From JAAYVZ01 sp035384965 (GTDB lineage: Bacteria; Acidobacteriota; Thermoanaerobaculia; Thermoanaerobaculales; Thermoanaerobaculaceae), in NCBI GenBank assembly GCA_035384965.1, contig DAOOJE010000015.1, positions 1-64,000 on the forward strand: a DNA stretch of 64,000 nt, read 5' to 3'. The notes below the pieces were generated by a model. It saw only the letters and a list, made by a program, of their open reading frames with translations. It was not told the DNA's origin and made no database searches. Positions 8,421 through 17,400 of the stretch are shown in pieces. The position numbers and the translations under genes were made by a program. How positions within the stretch are numbered: the stretch's first letter is position 1; every line of letters starts with the position of its first letter.

Positions 8421-9820
8421 TCGGCGAGAAGCTGCGCTTCAACCGGACCGGGCTCGTGGTGGTGGACCTGTGCGCCACCTACGTGGCGCTGCTGCTCGCC
8501 TACCATCTCCGGTTCGAGGTGCAGATCCTGCCCGTCACCAAGGGCATCCCGCCGTTCGAGCCGTACCTGGCGCTGTTCCCCATCATCACGCTGATCTGGC
8601 CGGTGGTGTTCTATTTCCGTGGCCTGCTCGAGGGGCGCCCGCAGCGTTCGCTGGTGGAGGAGGCGTTCGCGGTCGTGGTCGCGGTCGGGCTGGCCTCGAT
8701 CATGCTTTACGCCGGCCTCGGCTTTTATCGCGACTTCACGTACTCCCGCCTCACCCTCGGCATCTTCGCCCTGCTCGACGTCGTGCTCGTGACGCTCGCT
8801 CGCGCCGTGTTCTGGAAGGCGCAGGCGCGCCTGTGGGCCTCCTCCCGCCACCGCAAGCACGCCCTGGTGGCCGGCGCCGGAGAGCTGGGGCGCATGGTCG
8901 CCCGCAAGCTCGCCGAGCACCGCGAGCTCGGGCTGGACGTGGTGGGGTTTCTGGACGACGACCCCGGGAAAGTCGGGACGCGACTGGGCGGCCTCCCGGT
9001 CCTGGGCACGCTCGACGAGCTCGACGCCGTGACGGCTGCGCACCACGTCGAGATGCTCTACGTGGCGTTGCCGCTGGGCGCCCAGCGGCGCGCCGTCAAG
9101 CTACTGAGAGCCGCCGAGCCGCTGCTGCTCGACGTGCGGGTCGTCCCCGACCTCTTGCAGTACTACGCGCTGCGGGCCGGCGTGGAGGACCTCGATGGGC
9201 TACCGGTCATCAACCTCACCCAGATCCCGCTCGCCGGCTGGAACCGGCTCGTCAAGCGGACTCTCGACATCGTCGTGTCGGCGCTGGGTCTCGTGCTCCT
9301 GTCGCCGCTTTTGGCGCTCATCGCCGTCGCCATCAAGCGCCACGACGGCGGCCCGGTGCTGTACCGCCAGCTCCGCATGGGGCTCGACGGGGAACCTTTC
9401 GAGATCGTCAAGTTCCGCACCATGATCCCGGACGCCGAGCGCGCCACCGGCGCCCGCTTTGCCCACGCCAACGACCCCCGCACCACGCCCATCGGCGCCT
9501 TCCTGCGGCGCTACTCCCTCGACGAGCTGCCGCAGCTGTGGAACGTCCTCAAAGGGGAGATGTCGCTCGTCGGCCCGCGCCCCGAGCGACCCGAGTTCGT
9601 GGCCCGGTTCCGCGAGCGCTACCCGGAGTACATGTCCCGCCACCGCGTGCGCGCCGGCATCACGGGCTGGGCGCAGGTGCACGACCTTCGCGGCCAGACC
9701 TCGATCCGCAAGCGCATCGCCCACGACCTGTACTACATCGACAACTGGTCGCTGGCCCTCGACCTCAAGATCCTCTGGCTGACACTCCTGCGCTTTTGGC
9801 GCCACCGCCACGCGTACTGA
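8417..9820 (+). CDS. Polyprenyl-phosphate sugar-1-phosphate transferase (WcaJ/PssY-type)
   Basis: A 467-residue integral-membrane enzyme that starts exopolysaccharide repeat units by moving a hexose-1-phosphate onto undecaprenyl phosphate. N-terminal transmembrane segments (about 10-130) are followed by a Rossmann-like region (VAGAGELGRMVARKL, about 155). The C-terminal bacterial sugar transferase domain has FEIVKFRTMIPDAE and the VGPRPERPEF signature. The length fits the 460-480 residues usual for full WcaJ-type proteins. ATG 8417 overlaps the preceding stop. It is the last gene of the cluster. No Wzx/Wzy/Wzc gene lies in the window. Confidence 0.93.
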   Translation: MIGEKLRFNRTGLVVVDLCATYVALLLAYHLRFEVQILPVTKGIPPFEPYLALFPIITLIWPVVFYFRGLLEGRPQRSLVEEAFAVVVAVGLASIMLYAGLGFYRDFTYSRLTLGIFALLDVVLVTLARAVFWKAQARLWASSRHRKHALVAGAGELGRMVARKLAEHRELGLDVVGFLDDDPGKVGTRLGGLPVLGTLDELDAVTAAHHVEMLYVALPLGAQRRAVKLLRAAEPLLLDVRVVPDLLQYYALRAGVEDLDGLPVINLTQIPLAGWNRLVKRTLDIVVSALGLVLLSPLLALIAVAIKRHDGGPVLYRQLRMGLDGEPFEIVKFRTMIPDAERATGARFAHANDPRTTPIGAFLRRYSLDELPQLWNVLKGEMSLVGPRPERPEFVARFRERYPEYMSRHRVRAGITGWAQVHDLRGQTSIRKRIAHDLYYIDNWSLALDLKILWLTLLRFWRHRHAY

Positions 9821-9826
9821 CCCCGC

Positions 9827-9852
9827 CCGGCAGGCAGCGTGATGTCTGCCGG
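9827..9852 (+). terminator. Weak hairpin after EPS operon
   Basis: CCGGCAG at 9827-9833 can pair with CTGCCGG at 9846-9852, just after the last EPS gene. There is no U-tract, so its role as a terminator is uncertain. Confidence 0.3.
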
Positions 9853-9892
9853 TCCCGCCCGAGACGGCCTGCGAGCAGCTCGGCCGGGAGGG

Positions 9893-9922
9893 TTGACAGC
9901 GCGGGCGGGCGAGAGGTAGGGT
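9893..9922 (+). promoter_or_regulatory. Promoter of trp leader and trpB2
   Basis: A perfect -35 TTGACA (9893-9898) is followed after 18 bp by TAGGGT (9917-9922). The expected start of transcription (about 9928-9930) coincides with the leader-peptide ATG at 9930, so the leader mRNA would be leaderless or nearly so. Confidence 0.7.
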
Positions 9923-9929
9923 GGCCGCC

Positions 9930-10022
9930 ATGAAGCACGGTTTCATGCCCACGGTGAGTACCTGCGCTGCCAGCTGGTGGTGGTGCGCGCACACGACCGG
10001 AGGGCGTGAGGCCATGCCGTAG
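9930..10022 (+). CDS. trpL: Trp leader peptide (attenuator peptide)
   Basis: A 30-codon ORF that contains three consecutive Trp codons (TGG at 9975-9983, codons 16-18) and stops with TAG at 10020-10022, just before an intrinsic terminator. In trp attenuation a ribosome stalled on Trp codons exposes the antiterminator strand; a ribosome that reaches the stop codon covers it. Here the antiterminator strand (9999-10011) lies 15 nt after the last Trp codon and within the footprint of a ribosome at the stop. This ORF is too short for ordinary gene finders. Tryptophan is rare in the other proteins here, so WWW by chance is unlikely. Confidence 0.82.
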   Translation: MKHGFMPTVSTCAASWWWCAHTTGGREAMP

Positions 10023-10075
10023 CACAAGGCAAACGTCGAACCTCAGGCCCTCCGGCGACGGAGGGCCTTTTCGTT
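9999..10075 (+). promoter_or_regulatory. Trp attenuator (antiterminator/terminator switch)
   Basis: Two mutually exclusive pairings are visible. Terminator: GGCCCTCC (10046-10053) with GGAGGGCC (10060-10067), 8 perfect pairs, a six-nt loop, then TTTTCGTTT. Antiterminator: 9999-10011 with 10041-10053, 12 of 13 pairs, which uses up the 5' arm of the terminator. Ribosome stalling at the Trp codons should favour antitermination and expression of trpB2. Direct reading of the DNA; function by analogy with the E. coli trp attenuator. Confidence 0.82.
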
Positions 10076-10100
10076 TCTGCCCGAAAGGAGGGGCACGACA

Positions 10101-11507
10101 ATGGCAAGCGCGAACACGGAAAACACCATCCCGACCATGCTCCCGACCACGGCGGCGGCCGACCGCATCACCCTGCCCGCCACGGAGCTGCCCGGGCACT
10201 GGTACAACGTGCTCGCAGACTTGCCGGTGCCGCTCGCGCCGCCAATCCACCCCGCCACCGGCCAGCCGCTGGCGCCGCAGGACCTCGAGCGCATCTTCCC
10301 GCCCCAGCTCATCGAGCAGGAAATGAGCACCCGGCGCGAGATCCCGATCCCCGAGCCGGTGCGCGAAATCCTCGCCATGTGGCGGCCGACGCCGCTCGTG
10401 CGCGCCCGCAGCCTCGAGCGCGCTCTCGGCACTCCGGCTCGCATCTACTACAAGCATGAGGGGGTCTCCCCCGCCGGCAGCCACAAGCCCAACACCGCCG
10501 TGCCGCAGGCGTACTACAACAGCCTCAACGGCATTTACCGCCTGGCCACCGAGACCGGCGCCGGCCAGTGGGGCTCCTCGCTGGCGTTCGCGACGCGCAT
10601 GTTCAACATGGGGTGTCGGGTGTTCATGGTCCGGGTGAGCTACGAGCAGAAGCCGTACCGGCGCACGTTCATGCGCCTGTTCGGGGCCGAGGTCCACCCG
10701 AGCCCCTCGCCGCTCACCAGCGCCGGCCGCGCCATCCTCGCCGAGCACCCCGACTCGCCCGGCAGCCTCGGGATCGCCATTTCCGAGGCGGTGGAAGAGG
10801 CGGCCACCCGCGACGACACCAACTACTCGCTGGGCTCGGTGCTCAACCACGTCCTGCTGCACCAGACCGTTATCGGCCAGGAGGCGCGCCGACAGCTCGA
10901 GCTGGTTGGAGAGGAGCCCGACTTCGTGTACGGCTGCCACGGCGGCGGCTCCAACTTCGGCGGCATCGCCTTGCCGTTCATGCCCGAGGTGCTCGCCGGC
11001 GGCGCCCTGAGGGCGGTGGCCGTCGAACCCGACAGCTGCCCCACCCTCACCCGAGGCCGTTTCGCTTTCGACTTCGGCGATACCGCCAAGCTCACCCCCA
11101 TCCTGCAGATGTACACGCTGGGCCACGACTTCGTGCCGCCGGCGGTGCACGCCGGCGGGTTGCGCTACCACGGAGCCGCGCCGATCATCTCGGCGCTCGT
11201 CCACCAGGGTGTCATGGACGCCGAGTCGGTCAGCCAGACCGAAGTGTTCAAGGCCGCCGTGCTGTTCGCTCACACCGAGGGGATCGTGCCCGCACCCGAG
11301 TCGTCGCACGCCATTGCCGCCGTCATCCGCAAGGCGCTCGCGCTCAAGGAAGAGGGCCGGCAAGCCGTGATCCTCTTCTCGCTGTCGGGCCACGGGTTCT
11401 TCGACATGGGCGCCTACGACGCGTACCTCGACGGCAAGCTGGAGGACTTCGAGTACCCGGCCGACGCCATCGCCCAGTCGCTGGAGAAGCTCCCCCAGGT
11501 GGGGTGA
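10101..11507 (+). CDS. trpB: Tryptophan synthase beta chain, TrpB2 type
   Basis: A 468-residue PLP enzyme that condenses indole (or indole derived from IGP) with L-serine to make L-tryptophan. The PLP lysine is K129 in AGSHKPNTA. The phosphate-binding loop GCHGGGSNFGG is visible, as is the long N-terminal extension (LPGHWYNVLADLPVPLAPP) typical of the TrpB2 subgroup rather than TrpB1 (about 400 residues). No trpA or other trp gene adjoins it, as is common for TrpB2. An AAAGGAGG ribosome site precedes ATG 10101. Expression should be controlled by the Trp attenuator immediately upstream. Confidence 0.95.
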   Translation: MASANTENTIPTMLPTTAAADRITLPATELPGHWYNVLADLPVPLAPPIHPATGQPLAPQDLERIFPPQLIEQEMSTRREIPIPEPVREILAMWRPTPLVRARSLERALGTPARIYYKHEGVSPAGSHKPNTAVPQAYYNSLNGIYRLATETGAGQWGSSLAFATRMFNMGCRVFMVRVSYEQKPYRRTFMRLFGAEVHPSPSPLTSAGRAILAEHPDSPGSLGIAISEAVEEAATRDDTNYSLGSVLNHVLLHQTVIGQEARRQLELVGEEPDFVYGCHGGGSNFGGIALPFMPEVLAGGALRAVAVEPDSCPTLTRGRFAFDFGDTAKLTPILQMYTLGHDFVPPAVHAGGLRYHGAAPIISALVHQGVMDAESVSQTEVFKAAVLFAHTEGIVPAPESSHAIAAVIRKALALKEEGRQAVILFSLSGHGFFDMGAYDAYLDGKLEDFEYPADAIAQSLEKLPQVG

Positions 11508-11510
11508 AGG

Positions 11511-11547
11511 TGTGGCCCGCCGCGGGGTGCCCCCCCGGCGGGCCACA
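11511..11547. terminator. 12-bp hairpin between convergent trpB and aceE
   Basis: TGTGGCCCGCCG (11511-11522) is perfectly complementary to 11536-11547 across a 13-nt loop. It sits between two convergent genes and may act as a bidirectional transcription barrier, although neither side has a clear U-tract. Confidence 0.5.
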
Positions 11548-11602
11548 ACAGGTCCGCCCAGGCGGGCCGGCGCGCGCAGGGCAGCGTGGCACGGTGCCGG
11601 GC

Positions 11603-14275
11603 CTACCGGGTGACCGGATCGGCCGCCTCGGCGTCGAGCCCGAGCTCCCCGATCGCCGACGCCACGGCCTCCGGCGGGTGCTCGCCGCGCCGCGCGAGCT
11701 CGGCCAGCGCCGCCACGACCACGTGCTCGGCGTCGATCTCGAAATGCCGGCGCAGCGCCAGCCGGGTGTCGGAGAGCCCGTAGCCGTCGGTGCCGAGCGG
11801 CACCAGGCCCTCCGGCACCCAGCGCGCGATCTGGTCGGGCACCGCCTTGACGAAGTCCGAAACCGCAATGACCGGGCCACGCTGCCCGCCCAGCATCTCG
11901 GAAACGTACGGCACCCGCGGCGGCTCGAGCGGGTGCAGCCGGTTCCAGCGCTCGCACGCCAGCGCATCGGCCCGCAACTGCTGGTAGGACGTGGCGGACC
12001 ACACCGCGGCCCCCACTCCGAAGCGCGCTTCGAGCATCTCGGCGGCGCGCAACGCCTCGCGCAGCAGCGGCCCGGAACCGAGGAGCTGCACGCACGGCCC
12101 GGGGAGGCTCGCGGCTGGCCGCACCCGGTACAGCCCGCGCAAGATCCCCTCCTCGACGCCCTCCGGCATCGGCGGCATGGCGTAGTTTTCGTTGTAAAGC
12201 GTGAGGTAGTAAAAGGTGTCCTCGCCCTCGCCGACCATGCGCCGCAGGCCGTCGCGGATGATCGCCGCCAGCTCGTAGGCGAACGCCGGGTCGTAGACGC
12301 GCACGTTGGGCGCGACCGAGAACAGCAGCGGCGAGTGCCCGTCGTTGTGCTGCAGCCCCTCGCCCTGCAGCGTGGTGCGCCCGGCCGTGGCGCCCAGCAG
12401 GAAACCCCGGCCGCGCTGGTCACCGAACCCCCACACGAGGTCACCGACACGCTGGAAGCCGAACATCGAGTAGAAGATGTAGAACGGGACCAGGGCCAGG
12501 CCGTGGGTCGCGTAAGCGGTGCCAGCGGCAGTGAACGAGGCCATCGAGCCCGCCTCTGTGATCCCTTCCTCGAGGATCTGTCCGTCCCGCGCCTCGCGGT
12601 AGCGGAGGATGAGGTTGTGGTCCACGGGCTCGTAGAGCTGCCCTTTCGAGGCGTAAATGCCGTGCTCGCGGAACAGCGACTCCATGCCGAAGGTGCGCGC
12701 CTCGTCGGGAATGATCGGCACGATGCGGGGGCCGAACTCGGGCTCGCGCAGCAGCCGGCGCAAAAGCTGCACGAACGCCATGGTGGTCGAGACCTCGCGC
12801 GCACTGCCGCCGGAAAGCTCGGCGTAGGCGTCGGCGCCCGGTAGCGGCGGCACGATCACCTGCACGCGCCGCGAGGGCAGGGGGCCACCGAGTGCCTCCC
12901 TGCGCTCGCGCAGGTAGCTGACCTCCGGGCTGTCTGGACCGGGGTGGTAGTACGGCGGGTCCTCGTCCTCCAGCTCGCGATCCGCGATCGGGAGATGGAG
13001 GATGTCCCGGAACGCCTTGAGCTGAGCGACGTTGAGCTTCTTCTGCTGATGGGTCGTGTAACGCCCTTCGAAGTCGCGGCCGAGCGCCCAGCCCTTCACG
13101 GTCTTGACCAGGATCGCCGTCGGCCGCCCGGTCGTTTCGGTCGCGAGCCTGAACGCCGCGTACAGCTTGTGGTGATCGTGGCCGCCGAACTTGAGGTCCC
13201 AGAGCTGCTGATCGGAGAGGTGGGCGACCAGGGCCTGCAGCCGCGGGTCGGCGCCGAAGAAGTGGTGGCGCATGAACGCCCCGCCCTCCACGTGGTAGCG
13301 CTGCCACCAGCCGTCCACGATGGTGTTGAGGCGGGCCAGCAGCACTCCGTGCTCGTCGCGCTGCAGCAGCTCGTCCCATTCGCGGCCCAGGATCACCTTG
13401 ATGACGTTCCACCCCGAGCCGCGGAAGACCGCCTCCAGCTCCTGAATGATCTTGCCGTTGCCACGCACCGGCCCGTCGAGGCGCTGCAAGTTGCAGTTGA
13501 CGACGAACGTCAGGTTGTCGAGCCCCTCGGTGGCGGCCACGTGCAGCGCGCCCAGCGACTCCGGCTCGTCGGTCTCGCCGTCGCCCAAGAAAGCCCAAAC
13601 CCGCGAGCCGGAGGTGTCGGCCAGGCCGCGATGCTGCAGGTAGCGGTTGAAGCGCGCCTGGTAGATGGCACACAGCGGCCCCAGCCCCATCGACACGGTG
13701 GGAAACTCCCAGAAATCGGGCATGCGGCGCGGGTGGGGGTAGGAAGACAGCCCGAACCCCGTGGTCTCGCGGCGGAAGGCGTCGAGCTCGGCTTCCCCGA
13801 GCCGCCCCTCCAGGAACGCTCGCGAGTAGATTCCAGGGGCCGCGTGCCCCTGGTAGAAGACCTGGTCCCCGGCGCCGTCTCGCTTGCCGCGGAAAAAGTG
13901 GTTGAACCCCACCTCATACAGCGACGCCGCCGAGGCGTACGTCGCCAGGTGGCCGCCGAGCCCGGCGTGGCGGTGGTTGGCGCGCGTGACCATCGCCATC
14001 GCGTTCCAGCGCACGATGCGCCGGATGCGCTTTTCCATCGCCTCGTCGCCGGGGTACGGCGGCTGCCGGTCGGGGGGGATGGTGTTGATGTACGGGGTCT
14101 GGATCGCCTCGATGCCGAGGTCGTCCATGCGCGCCCGTTCGAGGACCTTGCGCAGCAGGAAGCGGGCCCGCTCGGGTCCCTGCGTGTCCAGCACGGCGCC
14201 CAGCGATTCGATCCACTCCCGGGTCTCCTGGGGGTCGGGATCGTACAGTTGCTCTCTCAGCAGCAGACGCTCCAT
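11603..14275 (-). CDS. aceE: Pyruvate dehydrogenase E1 component, homodimeric type
   Basis: An 890-residue thiamine-diphosphate enzyme that decarboxylates pyruvate and passes the acetyl group to the lipoyl E2 component. The length matches the AceE family (about 885-890). The ThDP-binding motif begins FLGDGETDEPES (about residue 230) and ends VVNCNLQ. The N-terminus (MERLLLREQLYDPDPQETREW) aligns with AceE starts, and GAGGAGA precedes ATG 14275. The genes for E2 and E3 are not adjacent. It is transcribed divergently from the S8 protease gene across a 161-bp intergenic region. Cytosolic. Confidence 0.96.
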   Translation of the reverse strand: MERLLLREQLYDPDPQETREWIESLGAVLDTQGPERARFLLRKVLERARMDDLGIEAIQTPYINTIPPDRQPPYPGDEAMEKRIRRIVRWNAMAMVTRANHRHAGLGGHLATYASAASLYEVGFNHFFRGKRDGAGDQVFYQGHAAPGIYSRAFLEGRLGEAELDAFRRETTGFGLSSYPHPRRMPDFWEFPTVSMGLGPLCAIYQARFNRYLQHRGLADTSGSRVWAFLGDGETDEPESLGALHVAATEGLDNLTFVVNCNLQRLDGPVRGNGKIIQELEAVFRGSGWNVIKVILGREWDELLQRDEHGVLLARLNTIVDGWWQRYHVEGGAFMRHHFFGADPRLQALVAHLSDQQLWDLKFGGHDHHKLYAAFRLATETTGRPTAILVKTVKGWALGRDFEGRYTTHQQKKLNVAQLKAFRDILHLPIADRELEDEDPPYYHPGPDSPEVSYLRERREALGGPLPSRRVQVIVPPLPGADAYAELSGGSAREVSTTMAFVQLLRRLLREPEFGPRIVPIIPDEARTFGMESLFREHGIYASKGQLYEPVDHNLILRYREARDGQILEEGITEAGSMASFTAAGTAYATHGLALVPFYIFYSMFGFQRVGDLVWGFGDQRGRGFLLGATAGRTTLQGEGLQHNDGHSPLLFSVAPNVRVYDPAFAYELAAIIRDGLRRMVGEGEDTFYYLTLYNENYAMPPMPEGVEEGILRGLYRVRPAASLPGPCVQLLGSGPLLREALRAAEMLEARFGVGAAVWSATSYQQLRADALACERWNRLHPLEPPRVPYVSEMLGGQRGPVIAVSDFVKAVPDQIARWVPEGLVPLGTDGYGLSDTRLALRRHFEIDAEHVVVAALAELARRGEHPPEAVASAIGELGLDAEAADPVTR

Positions 14276-14436
14276 GGCGGCTCTCCTCGTCACGGGGACG
14301 GCGTGCCGCCCCTCGGGGTGCAACCCGTTCGCACGCCCGCGGCTTCCGCCTCCGCCGTACCATTGTCCGGGAGCCGCGGTTGAAAAATCCACCTCGCCGT
14401 GCGAAGGTGGACCGGCACCCCCGGGAGGTCGTGTCG

Positions 14437-17400
14437 ATGCGCTCACGAGGACACACGTTACGAACACTGGCGAGATTGGCGGCCGTCCTGGCAGCCGTCG
14501 CGGCCACGTCGCCGGTGCGGGCCGAGCGCGTGGCGGTGATGATCGAGCTTGCCGATCCGCCGGCCGCCGTCGTGTGGGCGCAGCAGCTTGCTGCCGCCGG
14601 TACTGCCGATGTGCGTGCGAGCGCTGCCGCCGCCACGCTAGCCCAGCTCGCGCGCCTCGAGACCGCCCAGCAACGGTTCCTGGCCGCCCTTGCCTCGCCG
14701 CCCCGGAGCGCCACGGTGCTGTTCCGCGTCCAACGCGCTCTCAACGGCATCGCCGTCGAGGTCGAGAGCGACCGGGTCGGGGAGCTGGCAGCGCTGTCCG
14801 GGGTGCGGCGAATCACGCCCCTCGTCCCCGAGACCCTCGACCTCTACGCCTCGGTGCCGCTCCTCCAAGCCCCGCAGGTGTGGACGGCGCCGGGTGTGAC
14901 CGGCCAGGGGATCCGGATCGGTATCATCGACAGTGGGGTCGACTACCTGCATTTCGGGCTGGGCGGCTCGGGCTCGTACAGCGGCCAGGATTTCGCCGAT
15001 GCCGTCGTGCCGTGGAACGCCAAGGTGGTGGGCGGGTACGACTTCGCCGGGGATCTCTACAACGCCGGCTGCTCCGACGCTGACCAGAACGCCGGACGCT
15101 GCTCCCGCACCCCCAGCCCCGACCCCGACCCCATGGACTGCAACGGCCACGGCACCCACGTCGCGGGCATCGCTGCGGGCTACGGCGTGACCACCGAGGG
15201 AACGACCTACCAGGGCCCGTACTCCTCGGCGACCCCGTTCGGCACGCTGCAGATCGGCCCGGGCGTGGCGCCGGGGGCGCAAGTTTACGCGCTGCGCATC
15301 TTCGGCTGCAGCGGCAGCTCGGTCCTCACCGCCCAGGCCATCGACTGGGCCACCGACCCCGACGGCGACGGCAACTTTTCCGACCACCTCGACGTCATCA
15401 ACCTCTCCCTGGGCTCCTCGTACGGCCAGCTCGACGCCGCCTCCTCGCAAGCCGCCCAGAACGCGGCCTCGATCGGCGTCATCGTCGTGGCCTCGGCGGG
15501 GAACTCGGGCGATGTCTACTACATCACCGGCAGCCCCGGGGTCGCCCTGCGGGCCATCTCGGTGGCCAACTCGGTCGACAGCACCGAGCTGACCGGCGGG
15601 TTCGTGGTGAACGCTCCGGCCGCCCTCGCGGGCGTCAAGCCGGCAGCCGAGGCGCAGTTCGGCCCGAACCTGGCAACGACCGGCCCGATCACCGGCGATC
15701 TCGTGCTCGCCAACGACGGTTCCGGCACCGCCAGCGACGCCTGCGAGGCGATCGTCAACGCCGCTGCCATGACCGGCAAGATCGCCCTTGTCGACCGCGG
15801 CACCTGCACGTACACTACGAAGGTCAAGAACTGCCAGGACGCCGGCGCCAGGGGGGTGCTCGTCGCCAACACCAGCGAGGGGTGGCCGTTCACGCTCACC
15901 GGCAGCGACGCCACGATCACCGTCCCCTCGATGCTCACCGACCTCGCAACCGGCATCGCACTCAAAGCCGCGCTGGCCGGCGGCACCGTGAACGTCACGC
16001 TTACCGCCGCGTACCGGGGGGCCGTGCGGGCGGTCGAGCCGTCGATGGTCGACACGCTCTCGGGCTCCAGCTCGCGCGGGCCGGCGTTCGGGTCGTCGGC
16101 GCTCAAGCCCGACCTCACGGCACCCGGCACCACCATCTGGTCGCTCGCCAGCCGCAGCGGCAGCGGCGGCCGCAGCCTCTCGGGAACCTCGATGGCGTGC
16201 CCGCACATCACGGGGGCGATGGCGCTGCTGCGCCAGCTCCACCCCCAGTGGACGGTGGAGGAGCTCAAGGCCCTCGTCATGGGCACCTCGATCCACGACC
16301 TCTTCGCCAATCCGAACGCCGGCCCGCCGGTCTACGGCTCCGGGCGGGTCGGGAGCGGCCGCAGCGACCTCCAGCTCGCGACCGAGGCCTCGCTGCTGGC
16401 GTACAGCACCGACACTCCCGGCGCCGTCTCGGTGTCGTTCGGACGGCCGGAGGTGATCGGGAGCTGGTCAGCGAGCCGTAGCCTCCGCCTCGCCAACATG
16501 AGTGCGGGGACGATCACCGCCACGCTGGCGCTGCAATCCGTGGTCGACATGCCGGGAGTGAGCTTTTCGCTCCCCGGCGGCACGCAGGTCGCCGTGCCTC
16601 CCCACGGCTCGGCGACGGTCGAGATCCGAGCCAGCGCCGAGGGGCCGCAAATGAAGCGCACGCGCGATGCCACCGTGGCCTCGACACAGGGCGGCGACCC
16701 CAGGCACTGGCTGCCCGAGGAGGCCGCGTACCTCCTCATCAGCGCCCCCGGCCAGCCCTCGCAGCGCGTGGCGATCCATGCGGCGCCCCGCCCGGCCGCC
16801 ACCATGAGCACGGAGGAGACCGTCCTCGAACTCACGGGCGAGACTGGCACCCTGGTCCTCCATCTGAACGGGCAGGGCGTGGCCACCGGAACGAACTTTC
16901 CCACCGACTGGGTGTCGCTCGTGAGCGCCTTCGAGCTGGCGGCCGAAAGCGGCGACGAGACGTCCTCGCAGGGCACCGACAACGCCTCCGACCTGCGCCT
17001 CGTGGGCATCACCAGCGACTGGGCCCGGCAGCTCGCCGACGGCAAGGGGCTGGCCGAGACCTCGATCTTCTTCGGCCTCGCCACCTGGGCCGACTGGAGC
17101 TCGCCCAACAAGCTGCGGGTCCAGATCCTCATCGACACCGACCGCGACGGCACCGACGACTGGGTGCTGGGCAACAGCTCCACCGGCGGCAGCAGCCCCA
17201 ACGATGTTTTCACCGCGCAGCTGTGCAAGCTCTCGTCGGGCGAGTGCACCAGCACCTTCCTCAACGGCGTGAGCGCCGGGGTGCGTGACACGGCGCTGTT
17301 CGACGCCAACGTCATGGTGCTGCCGGTGCCGCCCGGGCGGCTCGGCCTGACCGCCGGCAGCAGCCGTTTCAACTACCGCGTGTTCACCGCGGTGGACTCG

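Noticed and set aside
9765..12095. A 776-codon minus-strand open frame across trpB and the EPS end
   Set aside because: It runs through the trp leader and trpB antisense, has no family motifs and low-complexity content.
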